Of a DNA stretch of 33,677 bases, positions 1-6,729 are shown piece after piece. The position numbers and the translations under genes were made by a program. How positions within the stretch are numbered: the first letter of the stretch is position 1; each line of letters starts with the position of its first letter. Origin of the DNA: a virus; the IMG/VR virus record IMGVR_UViG_3300032331_002075, positions 1-33,677 of that record. The stretch is one strand, 5' to 3'. The notes below the pieces were generated by a model. It saw only the letters and a list, made by a program, of their open reading frames with translations, searched no databases and was not told where the DNA came from.

Positions 1-107
1 CCGCCCTTGCGAAGAATCGAATCGACGAAGAGTTCGTCAGCACGAGGGTCGTTGTAAGCCCCTCGAAGCCCGGCATCGTAGGCACTCGCCGGGTTGAAGT
101 TAGCCAT
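1..107 (-). CDS. Hypothetical protein, 3' part outside window
   Basis: An open frame starts with ATG at 107 and runs off the left edge. The visible N-terminus begins MANFNPASAYDAGLRG and is polar, with no signal peptide or membrane segment in the 35 residues seen. It overlaps the stop codon of the upstream gene by 8 bases, the same close packing as the rest of the operon, which supports it as real. I do not recognise the family. Confidence 0.6.
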   Translation of the reverse strand, partial: MANFNPASAYDAGLRGAYNDPRADELFVDSILRKG

Positions 108-588
108 CGCTGCCGATCCCAAACGTGTGAGACAGGACGCCGCAGGCGACGATCAGGCGGGCCTTCTCCTCGTCGGTCATCTTCCGGGGCTCGTCGGTGC
201 CGAGAGCCGTCAGGAATGCCTTGTCGATGGCTTTGTCGAGCCCTGGGTACTTGCCGACCTTCGCCTTCTCGATGGCGAGCGTCAGCGTGCCGGCATGAAA
301 CGCGGCGAAGTCCTCGGTGGTCGAGATGATCGGATCGTCGCGATCCTTATCTCGAATAAGCACGAACGACATCGCGTCGTAGAGATTCGACAGATAGACG
401 CGGTCGCCTGGGAGCATCCCTGCGGCGATCGGCTTGACGTCGCTTGCCCACGCCTGGAGTTCCGGGGCCGGTGTGGGGGCAACGACGACGCTTCGAGCCG
501 CGGGCGGCCACGACAGGTCGAGCACGTTGCCCTTCCAGGCAAACAAGATCAGCGATGCCGCCACAATGTGCCTCAACTCGATCTTCAC
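100..588 (-). CDS. Hypothetical protein with N-terminal membrane anchor or signal
   Basis: The protein has 162 residues and a GTG start that overlaps the previous stop as GTGA. The N-terminus (MKIELRHIVAASLILFAW) has a short basic stretch then about 12 hydrophobic residues, so it is either a signal peptide or an anchor. A Pro/Ala-rich linker follows, then a soluble charged domain. There is no twin-arginine motif and no catalytic motif that I recognise. It sits at the left end of an operon of small accessory genes. Export to the envelope is inferred from the N-terminus only. Confidence 0.65.
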   Translation of the reverse strand: MKIELRHIVAASLILFAWKGNVLDLSWPPAARSVVVAPTPAPELQAWASDVKPIAAGMLPGDRVYLSNLYDAMSFVLIRDKDRDDPIISTTEDFAAFHAGTLTLAIEKAKVGKYPGLDKAIDKAFLTALGTDEPRKMTDEEKARLIVACGVLSHTFGIGSDG

Positions 589-872
589 TGGTCACTCCCC
601 GCCACGAGGGCGAGCGTCAGGACGTCAACAGCCTTCAGTTGCTCCTCGTGGAGACAATCAGTCATCTTCAGCCGAGTCCGCACGCAGGCAAGGTCGTCGA
701 TGGCCTGGGTGTAAGAAGGGGCGACAGCCTCCTCATGCGGCGTAGGCAGCGGGGGAGCCGGCTTGCGGAGCCCCTGCCAGAGGCCGGTCGCCCAAGTGAA
801 AGCAGGCACGGCGTGGGGCTTTGCCAGAACAGCAAGCCCGATCACGCCGGCGATGATTTGTGCAGCCGTCAC
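585..872 (-). CDS. Small hypothetical protein with N-terminal hydrophobic segment
   Basis: The GTG at 872 gives 95 residues and a GTGA overlap with the upstream stop; a longer in-frame reading would run back through the upstream gene and is unlikely. The N-terminus (VTAAQIIAGVIGLAVLAK) is hydrophobic, then comes a Pro-rich linker and a C-terminal part with two Cys (LACVRTRLKMTDCLHEEQLK). It is probably membrane-associated. It lies between two hypothetical genes in one overlapping run. Function unknown. Confidence 0.6.
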   Translation of the reverse strand: MTAAQIIAGVIGLAVLAKPHAVPAFTWATGLWQGLRKPAPPLPTPHEEAVAPSYTQAIDDLACVRTRLKMTDCLHEEQLKAVDVLTLALVAGSDQ

Positions 873-1162
873 TTCGTCACCTTCGCAACGAGCCAATCGA
901 AGAAGGCAGCCCCCTCGGGCGACTTCAAAACCGCCTCCAGATGAAAGAGAGCCTCGTCGTCGACCGTGGTGGCCGACTTGCCGGCAGCCCACTGAAGACC
1001 CTTGATGATCGCCTTGGCCCGCTCCTGCGCGGTCTTGGCGTCCATGACGGCCTGGAGGCGTCCGATGACCGGAGCCCACTCCGTCAGGAGTTGCAGTTTG
1101 TCGAACAGGGTCATCCCTGCCCCGAACTCGCCCTCTTCGTTAATTTCGATGTTCTCACCCAT
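869..1162 (-). CDS. Hypothetical phage protein
   Basis: It has 97 residues and starts at ATG 1162 with a good Shine-Dalgarno (AGGAGGG) upstream; it overlaps the previous stop by 8 bases. The composition is helical and charged with no membrane segment, and it ends with FFDWLVAKVTK. No motif identifies a family. Its conserved packing with the genes on both sides argues for a functional coding region. Confidence 0.65.
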   Translation of the reverse strand: MGENIEINEEGEFGAGMTLFDKLQLLTEWAPVIGRLQAVMDAKTAQERAKAIIKGLQWAAGKSATTVDDEALFHLEAVLKSPEGAAFFDWLVAKVTK

Positions 1163-1373
1163 TCGACCGGCCCTCCTTGTGCCGTTTAAGGAACTCGATG
1201 TATTGCGGACTCATCGTCCTCGCCTGACTCGTGGTGACGCCCCAATGACTTGGTGGCGGCTCCGGTACGCTTGCCATCAGCGGGGGCGTGTCGTTGCCGT
1301 AGCGGAATTCCGCCTCTTTCAATCGCGGGTTGTTCCCCACGAAAAGGTCTGGGATGTCGTCGTCAGTCGCCAT
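1155..1373 (-). CDS. Small hypothetical protein
   Basis: I chose ATG 1373 (MATDDDIPDLF), giving 72 residues; a longer reading to 1439 would run further over the upstream gene. The middle is Pro-rich (SVPEPPPSHWG) and the C-terminus is basic (FLKRHKEGRSNG). It overlaps both neighbours by about 10 bases. No family recognised. Confidence 0.55.
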   Translation of the reverse strand: MATDDDIPDLFVGNNPRLKEAEFRYGNDTPPLMASVPEPPPSHWGVTTSQARTMSPQYIEFLKRHKEGRSNG

Positions 1374-1554
1374 AGAGCGAAAACTGCATGAGGTCGTACC
1401 CCTCATCGAAAAGGATGCGTGCCAACTCCTTGGCATCACTCGCAGTCATGGCGGCGTCGAACTTCCAAAGTTCGTCCTCCACGACCTTGTCCCCGCTCGT
1501 GAGGATCAGGCGAGCCTCTTTCTTCGCGATGATTAATCGCACTTCAGAGGCCAT
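1363..1554 (-). CDS. Small hypothetical protein
   Basis: It has 63 residues from ATG 1554. The sequence alternates beta-like and helical stretches (VRLIIAKKEARLILTSGD) and looks like a small soluble fold. No usual Shine-Dalgarno precedes the start; instead a variant of the recurring CACGCC motif (CACGGC, minus strand 1565-1570) lies just upstream. Function unknown. Confidence 0.55.
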   Translation of the reverse strand: MASEVRLIIAKKEARLILTSGDKVVEDELWKFDAAMTASDAKELARILFDEGYDLMQFSLYGD

Positions 1555-1574
1555 GTAATGTCTCGCCGTGTGTA

Positions 1575-1985
1575 CTAATCCATCCTACCAAGTCCGGCAC
1601 CGCCGAGACGGGAATCCAGTTCACTTTGGGTCCACCCTGATCGAAGCCTCGCCGTCGCCAGCCTGATCTCCTCCGGCGTCGGCAGATAGCACTCCGGCTC
1701 GACCCGCTCGCCCAGGCCCATCTCCGCAGCCATCGCGGTAACGGCGTCCGGCGAGAGCCGCATCTCCTGCACCACGGCATCGACGTCGGCTTCGATACTG
1801 ACCCCCTCGGCCCGCATCGTGTCGATGGCCTTCTGGACGCCCTCGGCCGTCGGCTGCACGGCATCGAGGAGGTCGTCGAACTCGACATCCCCCACCCACA
1901 ACCGCCGGAGCGACCTCTTGATGTTTGCTCCGACCTTGGAACGCAGAAGTTCGTCCGGCGTCATCCGCCGGCGGGGAGGGCTCAT
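1575..1985 (-). CDS. Hypothetical phage protein with TPEEI-type C-terminal motif
   Basis: The start at ATG 1985 overlaps the previous stop as ATGA and gives 136 residues. The N-terminus is basic (MSPPRRRMTPDELLRSK), the middle is acidic and helical, and the C-terminus holds LPTPEEIRLATARLRSGWTQ. Related TPEEI..W motifs are common at the ends of small phage proteins of unknown role. A second TPEEI motif occurs in the protein at 4121-4465. The charge pattern could suit a DNA- or protein-binding accessory factor, but no function is assigned. Confidence 0.65.
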   Translation of the reverse strand: MSPPRRRMTPDELLRSKVGANIKRSLRRLWVGDVEFDDLLDAVQPTAEGVQKAIDTMRAEGVSIEADVDAVVQEMRLSPDAVTAMAAEMGLGERVEPECYLPTPEEIRLATARLRSGWTQSELDSRLGGAGLGRMD

Positions 1986-2638
1986 GGTGACATTTGGGCT
2001 TTGGCCGCCCGTAGCATCTCCATTTTGCTCTCGACCCCGACCGTCCAGTTCGCGTGCCACGCCACGCAGCCCGCCGGCACCTCGAACGGCTCCCCTGCCC
2101 ACACTGTCCGGTTGCCGATGGTGGCCCAGTTCGCCACAGCCGAGCCTGGGATCGTGGTCATCTTCACCGGCAGCGGGCCGCCGAGTTCTTTTGACTGCAT
2201 CCGCAGGGCGTGGATCGCGTCCTGATCCTGCGCACTCCAGATGATCGACATCTCGCGAACCAGGAGCCACCAGAGGGCGACCCGAGGCGTCGAGTGAAAG
2301 ACCATCACGCCGGCACACCACTGAACGATGTCGTCGGAGTAGGCGACGCAGTCCGGCTCAAGCGTGGCAGCGTACTCGCGAGCCCACTGTGCCATCCCGC
2401 TGGTCATCACTACGTCGGCATCGACGTAGAGCGTCGGCTTGCCGTCGTCCGGCAGAGCCAGGAGCGTGTCGATCTTGTCGACCATGCACTCGTTCCAGCC
2501 GGCCTGCTTGAACGAGGCACTCGGGCATTTCTGCGACACCTCGGCTACGACGACTTCGTCGAAGTCGCCGGTTCGAGGCGCGATGTACTCATCGAACATG
2601 GCTTTGTGGCTGGGCGTGTAGAACGACACGAGTCGCAT
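1982..2638 (-). CDS. Glycosyltransferase-like protein (GT-A-like fold, DxD)
   Basis: It has 218 residues from ATG 2638 (TGATG overlap with the upstream gene). The key feature is TLYVDADVVMTSG with a DAD triplet at residues 73-75, the metal and nucleotide-sugar site of GT-A glycosyltransferases. WCAGVMVFHSTPRVALWW and QDQDAIHAL further on resemble the acceptor-side part of small nucleotide-diphospho-sugar transferases. It is the last of three genes (with 2638-3291 and 3288-3815) that look like a glycan-modification cassette. It could decorate the virion or alter the host surface; the substrate cannot be told from sequence. Confidence 0.7.
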   Translation of the reverse strand: MRLVSFYTPSHKAMFDEYIAPRTGDFDEVVVAEVSQKCPSASFKQAGWNECMVDKIDTLLALPDDGKPTLYVDADVVMTSGMAQWAREYAATLEPDCVAYSDDIVQWCAGVMVFHSTPRVALWWLLVREMSIIWSAQDQDAIHALRMQSKELGGPLPVKMTTIPGSAVANWATIGNRTVWAGEPFEVPAGCVAWHANWTVGVESKMEMLRAAKAQMSP

Positions 2639-3291
2639 CAGGAAACCCTGGCCCTTTCGGCGTACTCGATCAGTTGGGACTCCGGGTAAGACTTCAGAAG
2701 AACCCCGCCAATGCCCTCGACGGTTGATAGTTCGGTGTAGCCATACGCGCCGCCAGGAGACTCCCGCATCAACTCGTTTAGTTCCTTGTGGACGTGCATC
2801 GTCTTGATGGTCAGGGACGGGTTCCAGACGGTCGCCCCGCTCATGGCGATCTCGGCCACGATCCGGCAGTCGCACCCAGGCTCCCCGAGCGGGATGTCTC
2901 CCATGCCCGCGAACATCCCACCGACGAAGCCCCACACGTCCTGCGTGCCGCTGTACCAGCGGTAGCCTTCGTAGTGGCCGATCATCCAAGGCGCGACGTT
3001 GTCATGCCACCTCGTGAGGACGACGAGTGCGGCACGCGACACGACCGTGCGCAGAAGTTCGCAAGACGGATGGCGGAACGAGATGTCGGAGTTCGCCAAG
3101 ACGCATTGCTGTCCGGCGTACTTCTCCGCGGCCATGTTGAAGAAGTCGACGTACCTCCACCGCTTCTCGTTGCCGTCGACCCACACGATCTCGTCGAAGA
3201 AGCCGCAGGCTTCGTTCTCGGCGGCGCACGTCGCCAACTCCGCATCGCGAGCGTCGTTGCCGGTCGTGTACTTCTGAACGAACAAGATCAT
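2638..3291 (-). CDS. Glycosyltransferase-like conserved protein
   Basis: It has 217 residues. Recognisable blocks are CVLANSDISF (residues about 63-72), VVLTRWHD, SGTQDVWGFVGGMF and GCDCRIVAEIAMSGATVWNP followed by IKTMHVHK. This order (SD-type acidic site, a QD loop, GCDxRIA, NPS...H.H) recurs in viral and bacterial proteins annotated as glycosyltransferase-like. There is no signal peptide, so it should act in the cytoplasm. It overlaps the methyltransferase gene upstream by 4 bases and the DxD transferase downstream by 1 base. Confidence 0.6.
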   Translation of the reverse strand: MILFVQKYTTGNDARDAELATCAAENEACGFFDEIVWVDGNEKRWRYVDFFNMAAEKYAGQQCVLANSDISFRHPSCELLRTVVSRAALVVLTRWHDNVAPWMIGHYEGYRWYSGTQDVWGFVGGMFAGMGDIPLGEPGCDCRIVAEIAMSGATVWNPSLTIKTMHVHKELNELMRESPGGAYGYTELSTVEGIGGVLLKSYPESQLIEYAERARVS

Positions 3292-3815
3292 TTGCTTGCC
3301 CCCACAAACAGGACTCGGCCCCTGGCGTCAGCGGATTCGTGAAGCGTCGACAGCACGGCCTCGACCCGTTCACGGTTGCCTGGACTCAACAACTCGAAGT
3401 CGTGGATCGCTACGATGCCGGCGACCTTCGCGCAGTCCATGTACTCCTCGATCACAGCGTCCCCGTGGGTGGCGTCGTGAAAGACCATAGCGAACCTCGA
3501 ACCCGAGGAGACTGCACCACGCAAGAACCCGCCGACCTCGGCCTGGATTTGTTGAATGGAGTAGGCCTGGATGCCGAAGCGACCCCAGAACTCCTTCCTG
3601 CCCTGCATCGTCTCGGCACCACCCCAATCGACAGCGATGACGTCGGCCTCGGGGGCTGCCAACGCGAGCGCCGCCGTAGCGATGCCCTGGTGCGTCCCTA
3701 GTTCGACGATGCTCTGGCACTTCGCGGCGTACTTCGCGAGCACGGCTATATGAACCGCCGCGGTCGTGTTGACGTCGGACTCGTCGATCGACGAGAGGTA
3801 CTCTTCAAGCGTCAC
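3288..3815 (-). CDS. Class I SAM-dependent methyltransferase
   Basis: It has 175 residues. Motif I of Rossmann methyltransferases is clear (SIVELGTHQGIATAALA, about residue 35), followed by an acidic strand end (DVIAVDWGG). Later MVFHDATHGDAVIEEYMDC and GIVAIHDFELLSPGN resemble the Methyltransf_24 / cephalosporin-hydroxylase-like group, which often methylates sugars or small molecules. It is the first gene of a three-gene set with two glycosyltransferase-like proteins, so sugar methylation is a fair inference. DNA methylation is less likely because no DPPY-type motif is seen. Confidence 0.75.
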   Translation of the reverse strand: MTLEEYLSSIDESDVNTTAAVHIAVLAKYAAKCQSIVELGTHQGIATAALALAAPEADVIAVDWGGAETMQGRKEFWGRFGIQAYSIQQIQAEVGGFLRGAVSSGSRFAMVFHDATHGDAVIEEYMDCAKVAGIVAIHDFELLSPGNRERVEAVLSTLHESADARGRVLFVGASK

Positions 3816-4105
3816 GCCACGGCCTCCAGAAACTCCTTGACCTCGGCTGCCGAGCGGCAGACGGTAGACGGGCAGCCGTGGCCCATGAGTTCGCCCAGGC
3901 GAACTTGTTGCAGTTTCGTCGGCTCCTCGCCGGGCCGCTTGAACTCAATGAAGTAGGCCCGGCCCTCTTTCAGACACATGACGTCGGGGATGCCGGCAAG
4001 CGAATACGCCGACCCGTGGAGTTTCACGGCGTAAAAGCCGAGACTCCTTGCGACTGCCATTCCCTTGGCGACGATGCTCTTTTCAGAAGGCCGTCGCTGC
4101 GTCAT
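3812..4105 (-). CDS. VRR-NUC domain nuclease
   Basis: It has 97 residues, the usual size of a stand-alone phage VRR-NUC protein. The PD-(D/E)xK-type active site is complete: Glu8 in PSEK, Asp41 in AGIPDVM, Glu54 and Lys56 in YFIEFKRPG, followed by EEPTKLQ. Known family members cut branched or structured DNA, so a role in replication or recombination intermediates is likely. The start ATG 4105 lacks a clear Shine-Dalgarno and lies just after a CACGCC motif. Confidence 0.85.
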   Translation of the reverse strand: MTQRRPSEKSIVAKGMAVARSLGFYAVKLHGSAYSLAGIPDVMCLKEGRAYFIEFKRPGEEPTKLQQVRLGELMGHGCPSTVCRSAAEVKEFLEAVA

Positions 4106-4120
4106 GTGGTGGCGTGTGGC

Positions 4121-4465
4121 CTAGTGGGACATCCTCGTGAAGGCCATGTCCCTGCCGTTAAACACGAAGGCCGGCATCTCCCAATCTGTTCGGCCGATCT
4201 TCTCGTTGCGAGCCTTCTCTTCTTTGCATCGCCTCGCACGGCATTCAGCGGCTCGCTCCGCGATCTCCTCGGGCGTCGGGTCTTCGGGGCGTCGAAGCGT
4301 GTCGCGGCGTGTGGCCTTCGGGCGAATCGGCAGGGCGTACTTCTTCCGCAGGCTCCACAGCGAGCCGCCAGTAATCTGAAAGTGCTCGCAGAGTTCGGTG
4401 TTCGTCATGTCTGTATTCCACAAACGAAACAGTTCCGCCACATCGACGTCTCGCATCCTTGCCAT
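4121..4465 (-). CDS. HTH DNA-binding-like protein
   Basis: I chose ATG 4465 with a strong Shine-Dalgarno (AAGGAGGTCGTG), giving 114 residues. Residues about 8-45 (VAELFRLWNTDMTNTELCEH then GSLWSLRKKYALP) fit a helix-turn-helix of the kind that scans a repeat of W and LRxK positions. A linker with DPTPEEIAERAAECRARR follows, and the C-terminus is MPAFVFNGRDMAFTRMSH. It may be a small regulator of the accessory operon. DNA binding is inferred from the pattern only. Confidence 0.6.
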   Translation of the reverse strand: MARMRDVDVAELFRLWNTDMTNTELCEHFQITGGSLWSLRKKYALPIRPKATRRDTLRRPEDPTPEEIAERAAECRARRCKEEKARNEKIGRTDWEMPAFVFNGRDMAFTRMSH

Positions 4466-4710
4466 CACGACCTCCTTGGTTTGAACGACAACTCGCTCCC
4501 GAGACAGCCTCGGAGGCACATGAGAAAACCGATGAACCCGATACCGTTTCGCCACTCGGCCGCCGGCCAGCCGAGCATCGGCGGGGCGAATAAATTCCAG
4601 AACTTGGCCGCCGCAAATCCGACGAAGAACACAAAAAAGACGCCAAGGAGCATCGTGGCGAGCACGATGCCGATGATGGCTGCGAGGTTTTCCTTGTCGT
4701 CGTCTGTCAT
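4465..4710 (-). CDS. Small membrane protein
   Basis: It has 81 residues from ATG 4710, which forms an ATGA overlap with the upstream Tat-substrate gene and has GGTGGAG upstream. One long hydrophobic segment (IIGIVLATMLLGVFFVFFVG) and a second weaker one (GIGFIGFLMCLRGCLG) suggest two membrane passes, with a basic C-terminus (SFKPRRS). It lies directly downstream of a protein with a twin-arginine signal, so it may work with it in the envelope. Holin-like or superinfection-exclusion roles are possible but not shown. Confidence 0.6.
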   Translation of the reverse strand: MTDDDKENLAAIIGIVLATMLLGVFFVFFVGFAAAKFWNLFAPPMLGWPAAEWRNGIGFIGFLMCLRGCLGSELSFKPRRS

Positions 4711-5114
4711 CGCCACTCCACCTGTATTTCGTAGGTTTGCTTAGTGGTGTCGTGCAAGTTCCACACGTCGATGTTGTCGTCAGCGACGCTGGTAACCATG
4801 ACGCTGACAGGCATCCTCGTCTCGTAAATCTCGTCGGCCTTGTCATCGAGGATTGTTCGCGGAGCGTCAGGATCGTGCCTGTAGGTGACTCGCCACGACG
4901 ACGCGGCCCGAATGTCGACGGACTCTTCAAGATTCAGCACACGACACTCCTTCAGCATTTCCATCACCGTCCGCTGCGCTTCGTTCTCGATGTTTTGACG
5001 AAGCGGCTGCGCGTTGACCTTTTGGGCGATTGCCTTGGGAGTCGCGACGGCCTTCGCACCGGCTAGAGCCGAGCCGGCGGCAAGGAGAGCCTGGAGGAAG
5101 TTACGTCGTTGCAT
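4707..5114 (-). CDS. Putative Tat-exported protein
   Basis: The 135-residue protein begins MQRRNFLQALLAAGSALAGA. Arg-Arg followed by NFLQ, then a moderately hydrophobic Ala/Leu/Gly stretch ending in AKA, is a classic twin-arginine signal (R-R-x-F-L-K type) with a plausible signal-peptidase site around residues 22-25. The mature part is soluble and beta-rich, ending QTYEIQVEWR, with no recognised domain. It is one of three Tat-signal proteins in 5 kb of a phage that also encodes a TatA-like subunit. Its start overlaps the coiled-coil gene upstream by 14 bases. Confidence 0.75.
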   Translation of the reverse strand: MQRRNFLQALLAAGSALAGAKAVATPKAIAQKVNAQPLRQNIENEAQRTVMEMLKECRVLNLEESVDIRAASSWRVTYRHDPDAPRTILDDKADEIYETRMPVSVMVTSVADDNIDVWNLHDTTKQTYEIQVEWR

Positions 5115-5376
5115 CGTTCGGCCTCGAAAGTGTGGACAACAGTTCCAGCGACAGCCTTGAAATCTTCTTCTGCTGTTCGCTGCACTCGTGCTGAAGGCGG
5201 TCGTTCCGGCCCTTCAGCAACTTTATCTCCTCTTTCAAACGCTCTACCTTCCTCTGAAGCCTCTCGGCCCCCTTGCTGGCAGACCTCGCACCTTCAGAGG
5301 CACGTCGAGACGTGACCTCCCAGTGATCGGCGGCAGCCCTGGCGGCGGCCAGTTCGAGAAGGACGTAGTCGGACAC
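5101..5376 (-). CDS. Coiled-coil protein
   Basis: It has 91 residues from a GTG start with GGGAG upstream. Residues about 36-80 form an almost continuous heptad pattern rich in Lys, Glu, Leu and Arg (RLQRKVERLKEEIKLLKG), strongly suggesting a coiled coil. There is no signal or membrane segment. It overlaps the following Tat-substrate gene by 14 bases. Function unknown; it could be a scaffold or dimerising regulator. Confidence 0.6.
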   Translation of the reverse strand: MSDYVLLELAAARAAADHWEVTSRRASEGARSASKGAERLQRKVERLKEEIKLLKGRNDRLQHECSEQQKKISRLSLELLSTLSRPNDATT

Positions 5377-5379
5377 GGC

Positions 5380-5577
5380 TCACTCCCCGGTGATCCACGA
5401 CCACCAACTAACGCTGGGGCGCGGCTCTTCGGTCTTGTAGACGGTCAACAGGCCCGGCCCCACTCGCTCCATCCGCTCGATCCGGCCGCGGAGTTCGGCG
5501 ACCTGTGCGATCAGTTGGTGCAGGAGTTCGTTCGTTGACGGTTTCTTGATTGGTCGTTTCGGTGTCATGTATCCCAT
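5380..5577 (-). CDS. Small hypothetical protein
   Basis: It has 65 residues from ATG 5577; an in-frame ATG at 5568 with GGGA upstream is an alternative start. The N-terminus is basic (MTPKRPIKKPS), followed by a short amphipathic helix (ELLHQLIAQVAELRGRIERM) and a Trp-rich end (VSWWSWITGE). It may be a small membrane-peripheral or oligomeric protein. It lies just after a hairpin terminator that ends the preceding unit. Confidence 0.5.
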   Translation of the reverse strand: MGYMTPKRPIKKPSTNELLHQLIAQVAELRGRIERMERVGPGLLTVYKTEEPRPSVSWWSWITGE

Positions 5578-5603
5578 TTCTGTGAATGAGCGTCAGAAAG
5601 GAA

Positions 5604-5647
5604 CGGCGACGGGTCGAAAGCAGGAAGGGCAATACGACCCGCCGCCG
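5604..5647 (-). terminator. Putative intrinsic terminator after the secreted Cys-rich gene
   Basis: Bases 5604-5616 and 5635-5647 can pair over 13 positions, with one position that is a G-U wobble in minus-strand RNA, around an 18-base loop. In the minus direction a pyrimidine-rich run (GTTCCTTTCT) follows. It lies 9 bases beyond the stop of the gene at 5656. The tail is not a pure U tract, so strength is uncertain. Confidence 0.5.
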
Positions 5648-5655
5648 AACGTAGA

Positions 5656-5976
5656 TCACTGATAGCGGATCACGGCGATCCAACGACGACGGACGGGCGA
5701 CCATGCCACGCCTTCGTCAACGATCCGGCGAGTGCCGAAGAAACAACAATTCCGCCTCGCGGCGTCCGGCGTCGAGCCGGTTCCGATACCCTCGCACTGC
5801 CCGCAGGACGAGTGATGGAAGGCACCGCGGCCGGCGAGGAACACAGCGTGATCCTGCGCGGAGGTGACGACGACAGCGGAGCGACGCATGACGCCGCGGT
5901 CAATGACGGTGACGTCGGCGGTTGCCGCAGAGGCGAGGCCGGCGACGAACGTGAGAGCCAGAAGGATAGAACGCAT
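5656..5976 (-). CDS. Secreted Cys-rich small protein (Sec signal)
   Basis: It has 106 residues. The N-terminus MRSILLALTFVAGLASAATA is a clean Sec signal peptide with cleavage likely after ASA or ATA. The mature part carries CGQCEGIG and RRNCCFFG, four cysteines that could form disulphides or bind metal, and ends in an aromatic basic stretch. The gene appears to have its own promoter (6017-6045) and terminator (5604-5647). That arrangement is typical of morons, accessory genes expressed independently. No known enzyme motif is seen. Confidence 0.65.
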   Translation of the reverse strand: MRSILLALTFVAGLASAATADVTVIDRGVMRRSAVVVTSAQDHAVFLAGRGAFHHSSCGQCEGIGTGSTPDAARRNCCFFGTRRIVDEGVAWSPVRRRWIAVIRYQ

Positions 5977-6016
5977 CAGAACACCTCGTATCTAGGAGGG
6001 AATCGAACCACGGCGT

Positions 6017-6045
6017 ATTTTCGCGGCGTGTAGATTAGTAGTCAA
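6017..6045 (-). promoter_or_regulatory. Putative sigma-70-like promoter with CACGCC motif
   Basis: On the minus strand TTGACT (6040-6045) is followed after 17 bases by GAAAAT (6017-6022). The spacer contains CACGCC (6025-6030), the recurring intergenic motif. The -35 lies inside the end of the upstream gene and the -10 about 40 bases before the start of the secreted Cys-rich protein. The -10 is a weak match (TATAAT consensus). Confidence 0.45.
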
Positions 6046-6301
6046 GGGGAAACTCCTCTTCCTCGTCTGCCAAATCCTCGTCCGACATAACGCGAAGAAC
6101 GTACACATTGAGTTCCTTGCTGTAGCCAATCAGGCTCTCGCGAACCATGTGAACGCTGAACGCGAGGCGGCTGGCCCCGACCTCCCGGCAGAGATCGGCT
6201 TGAGCCTCGCACGCCTCGAAGACCGTGCGTAATGTTTGCTGCATGGCGACAAGCCGGCTGGCGAAGTGTTTGCGTTCCTTGGGGGTCACGCCCGAACCCA
6301 C
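6035..6301 (-). CDS. Hypothetical phage protein
   Basis: It has 88 residues from GTG 6301 with AAGGTGAAGG upstream; GTG 6289, which forms a GTGA overlap, is an alternative. The body is helical (SRLVAMQQTLRTVFEACEAQ) and the C-terminus is strongly acidic (DEDLADEEEEFPLDY). No family recognised. Its last codons overlap the -35 of a promoter for the next gene. Confidence 0.55.
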   Translation of the reverse strand: MGSGVTPKERKHFASRLVAMQQTLRTVFEACEAQADLCREVGASRLAFSVHMVRESLIGYSKELNVYVLRVMSDEDLADEEEEFPLDY

Positions 6302-6729
6302 CCTTCACCTTGCTCGCGAAACAGCACCGGCCGCAGGCCGACCTTCTTCGCCAAGAGCATCATGTGGGGATGAAACACGGCGGCGTCCGAGTCGTTCTGA
6401 AACGCTGTCGTCACGAGCCCTGCCGCGGCGAATGTGGCGACTCCACGCCAGCGGTAGTCCTTGGCGACGAAGGCTTCGAGGGTGTGCCAGTGCAGGGCAT
6501 TCGGGCCGGCTCGCCACGAGTCTTGGTTAGGCTCGACCCACGGCTCCGTCCTGGCCCAACCGATCGTCTCGCCGAAGTCCTCGACCAAAGCGATGAAGCC
6601 GTCGATCTCTTCGCCGTCGATGAGGCGTCGCTGAAAGATGCTCCCAGGCTTGCAGAGTTTCCTCACCACGAAGAGCCTGTGCGGCTCGTCGGCAACGAAC
6701 TCCTCGCCTGTGATGATCCGGCATTTCAT
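6286..6729 (-). CDS. GNAT-like acetyltransferase family protein
   Basis: It has 147 residues starting with an ATGA overlap with PhoH. The central stretch DYRWRGVATFAAAGLVTTAF resembles the acetyl-CoA loop (R/Q-x-x-G-x-G/A) of GNAT enzymes, followed by a helix and a strand-rich C-terminus (KVGLRPVLFREQGEGWVRA). ALHWHTLEAFVAKDY upstream fits the preceding strand. The motif is weaker than in textbook GNATs, so the assignment is tentative. The acceptor is unknown. Confidence 0.45.
   Translation of the reverse strand: MKCRIITGEEFVADEPHRLFVVRKLCKPGSIFQRRLIDGEEIDGFIALVEDFGETIGWARTEPWVEPNQDSWRAGPNALHWHTLEAFVAKDYRWRGVATFAAAGLVTTAFQNDSDAAVFHPHMMLLAKKVGLRPVLFREQGEGWVRA

Noticed and set aside
1557-1570. 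GACATT after the CACGGC variant read as a -10 box
   Set aside because: It is only three bases from the start codon, so transcription would begin inside the gene.
5985-6025. A T-arm-like GGTTCGATTCC suggesting a tRNA on the minus strand
   Set aside because: The flanking bases do not pair into a T stem and no acceptor or anticodon arm is present.
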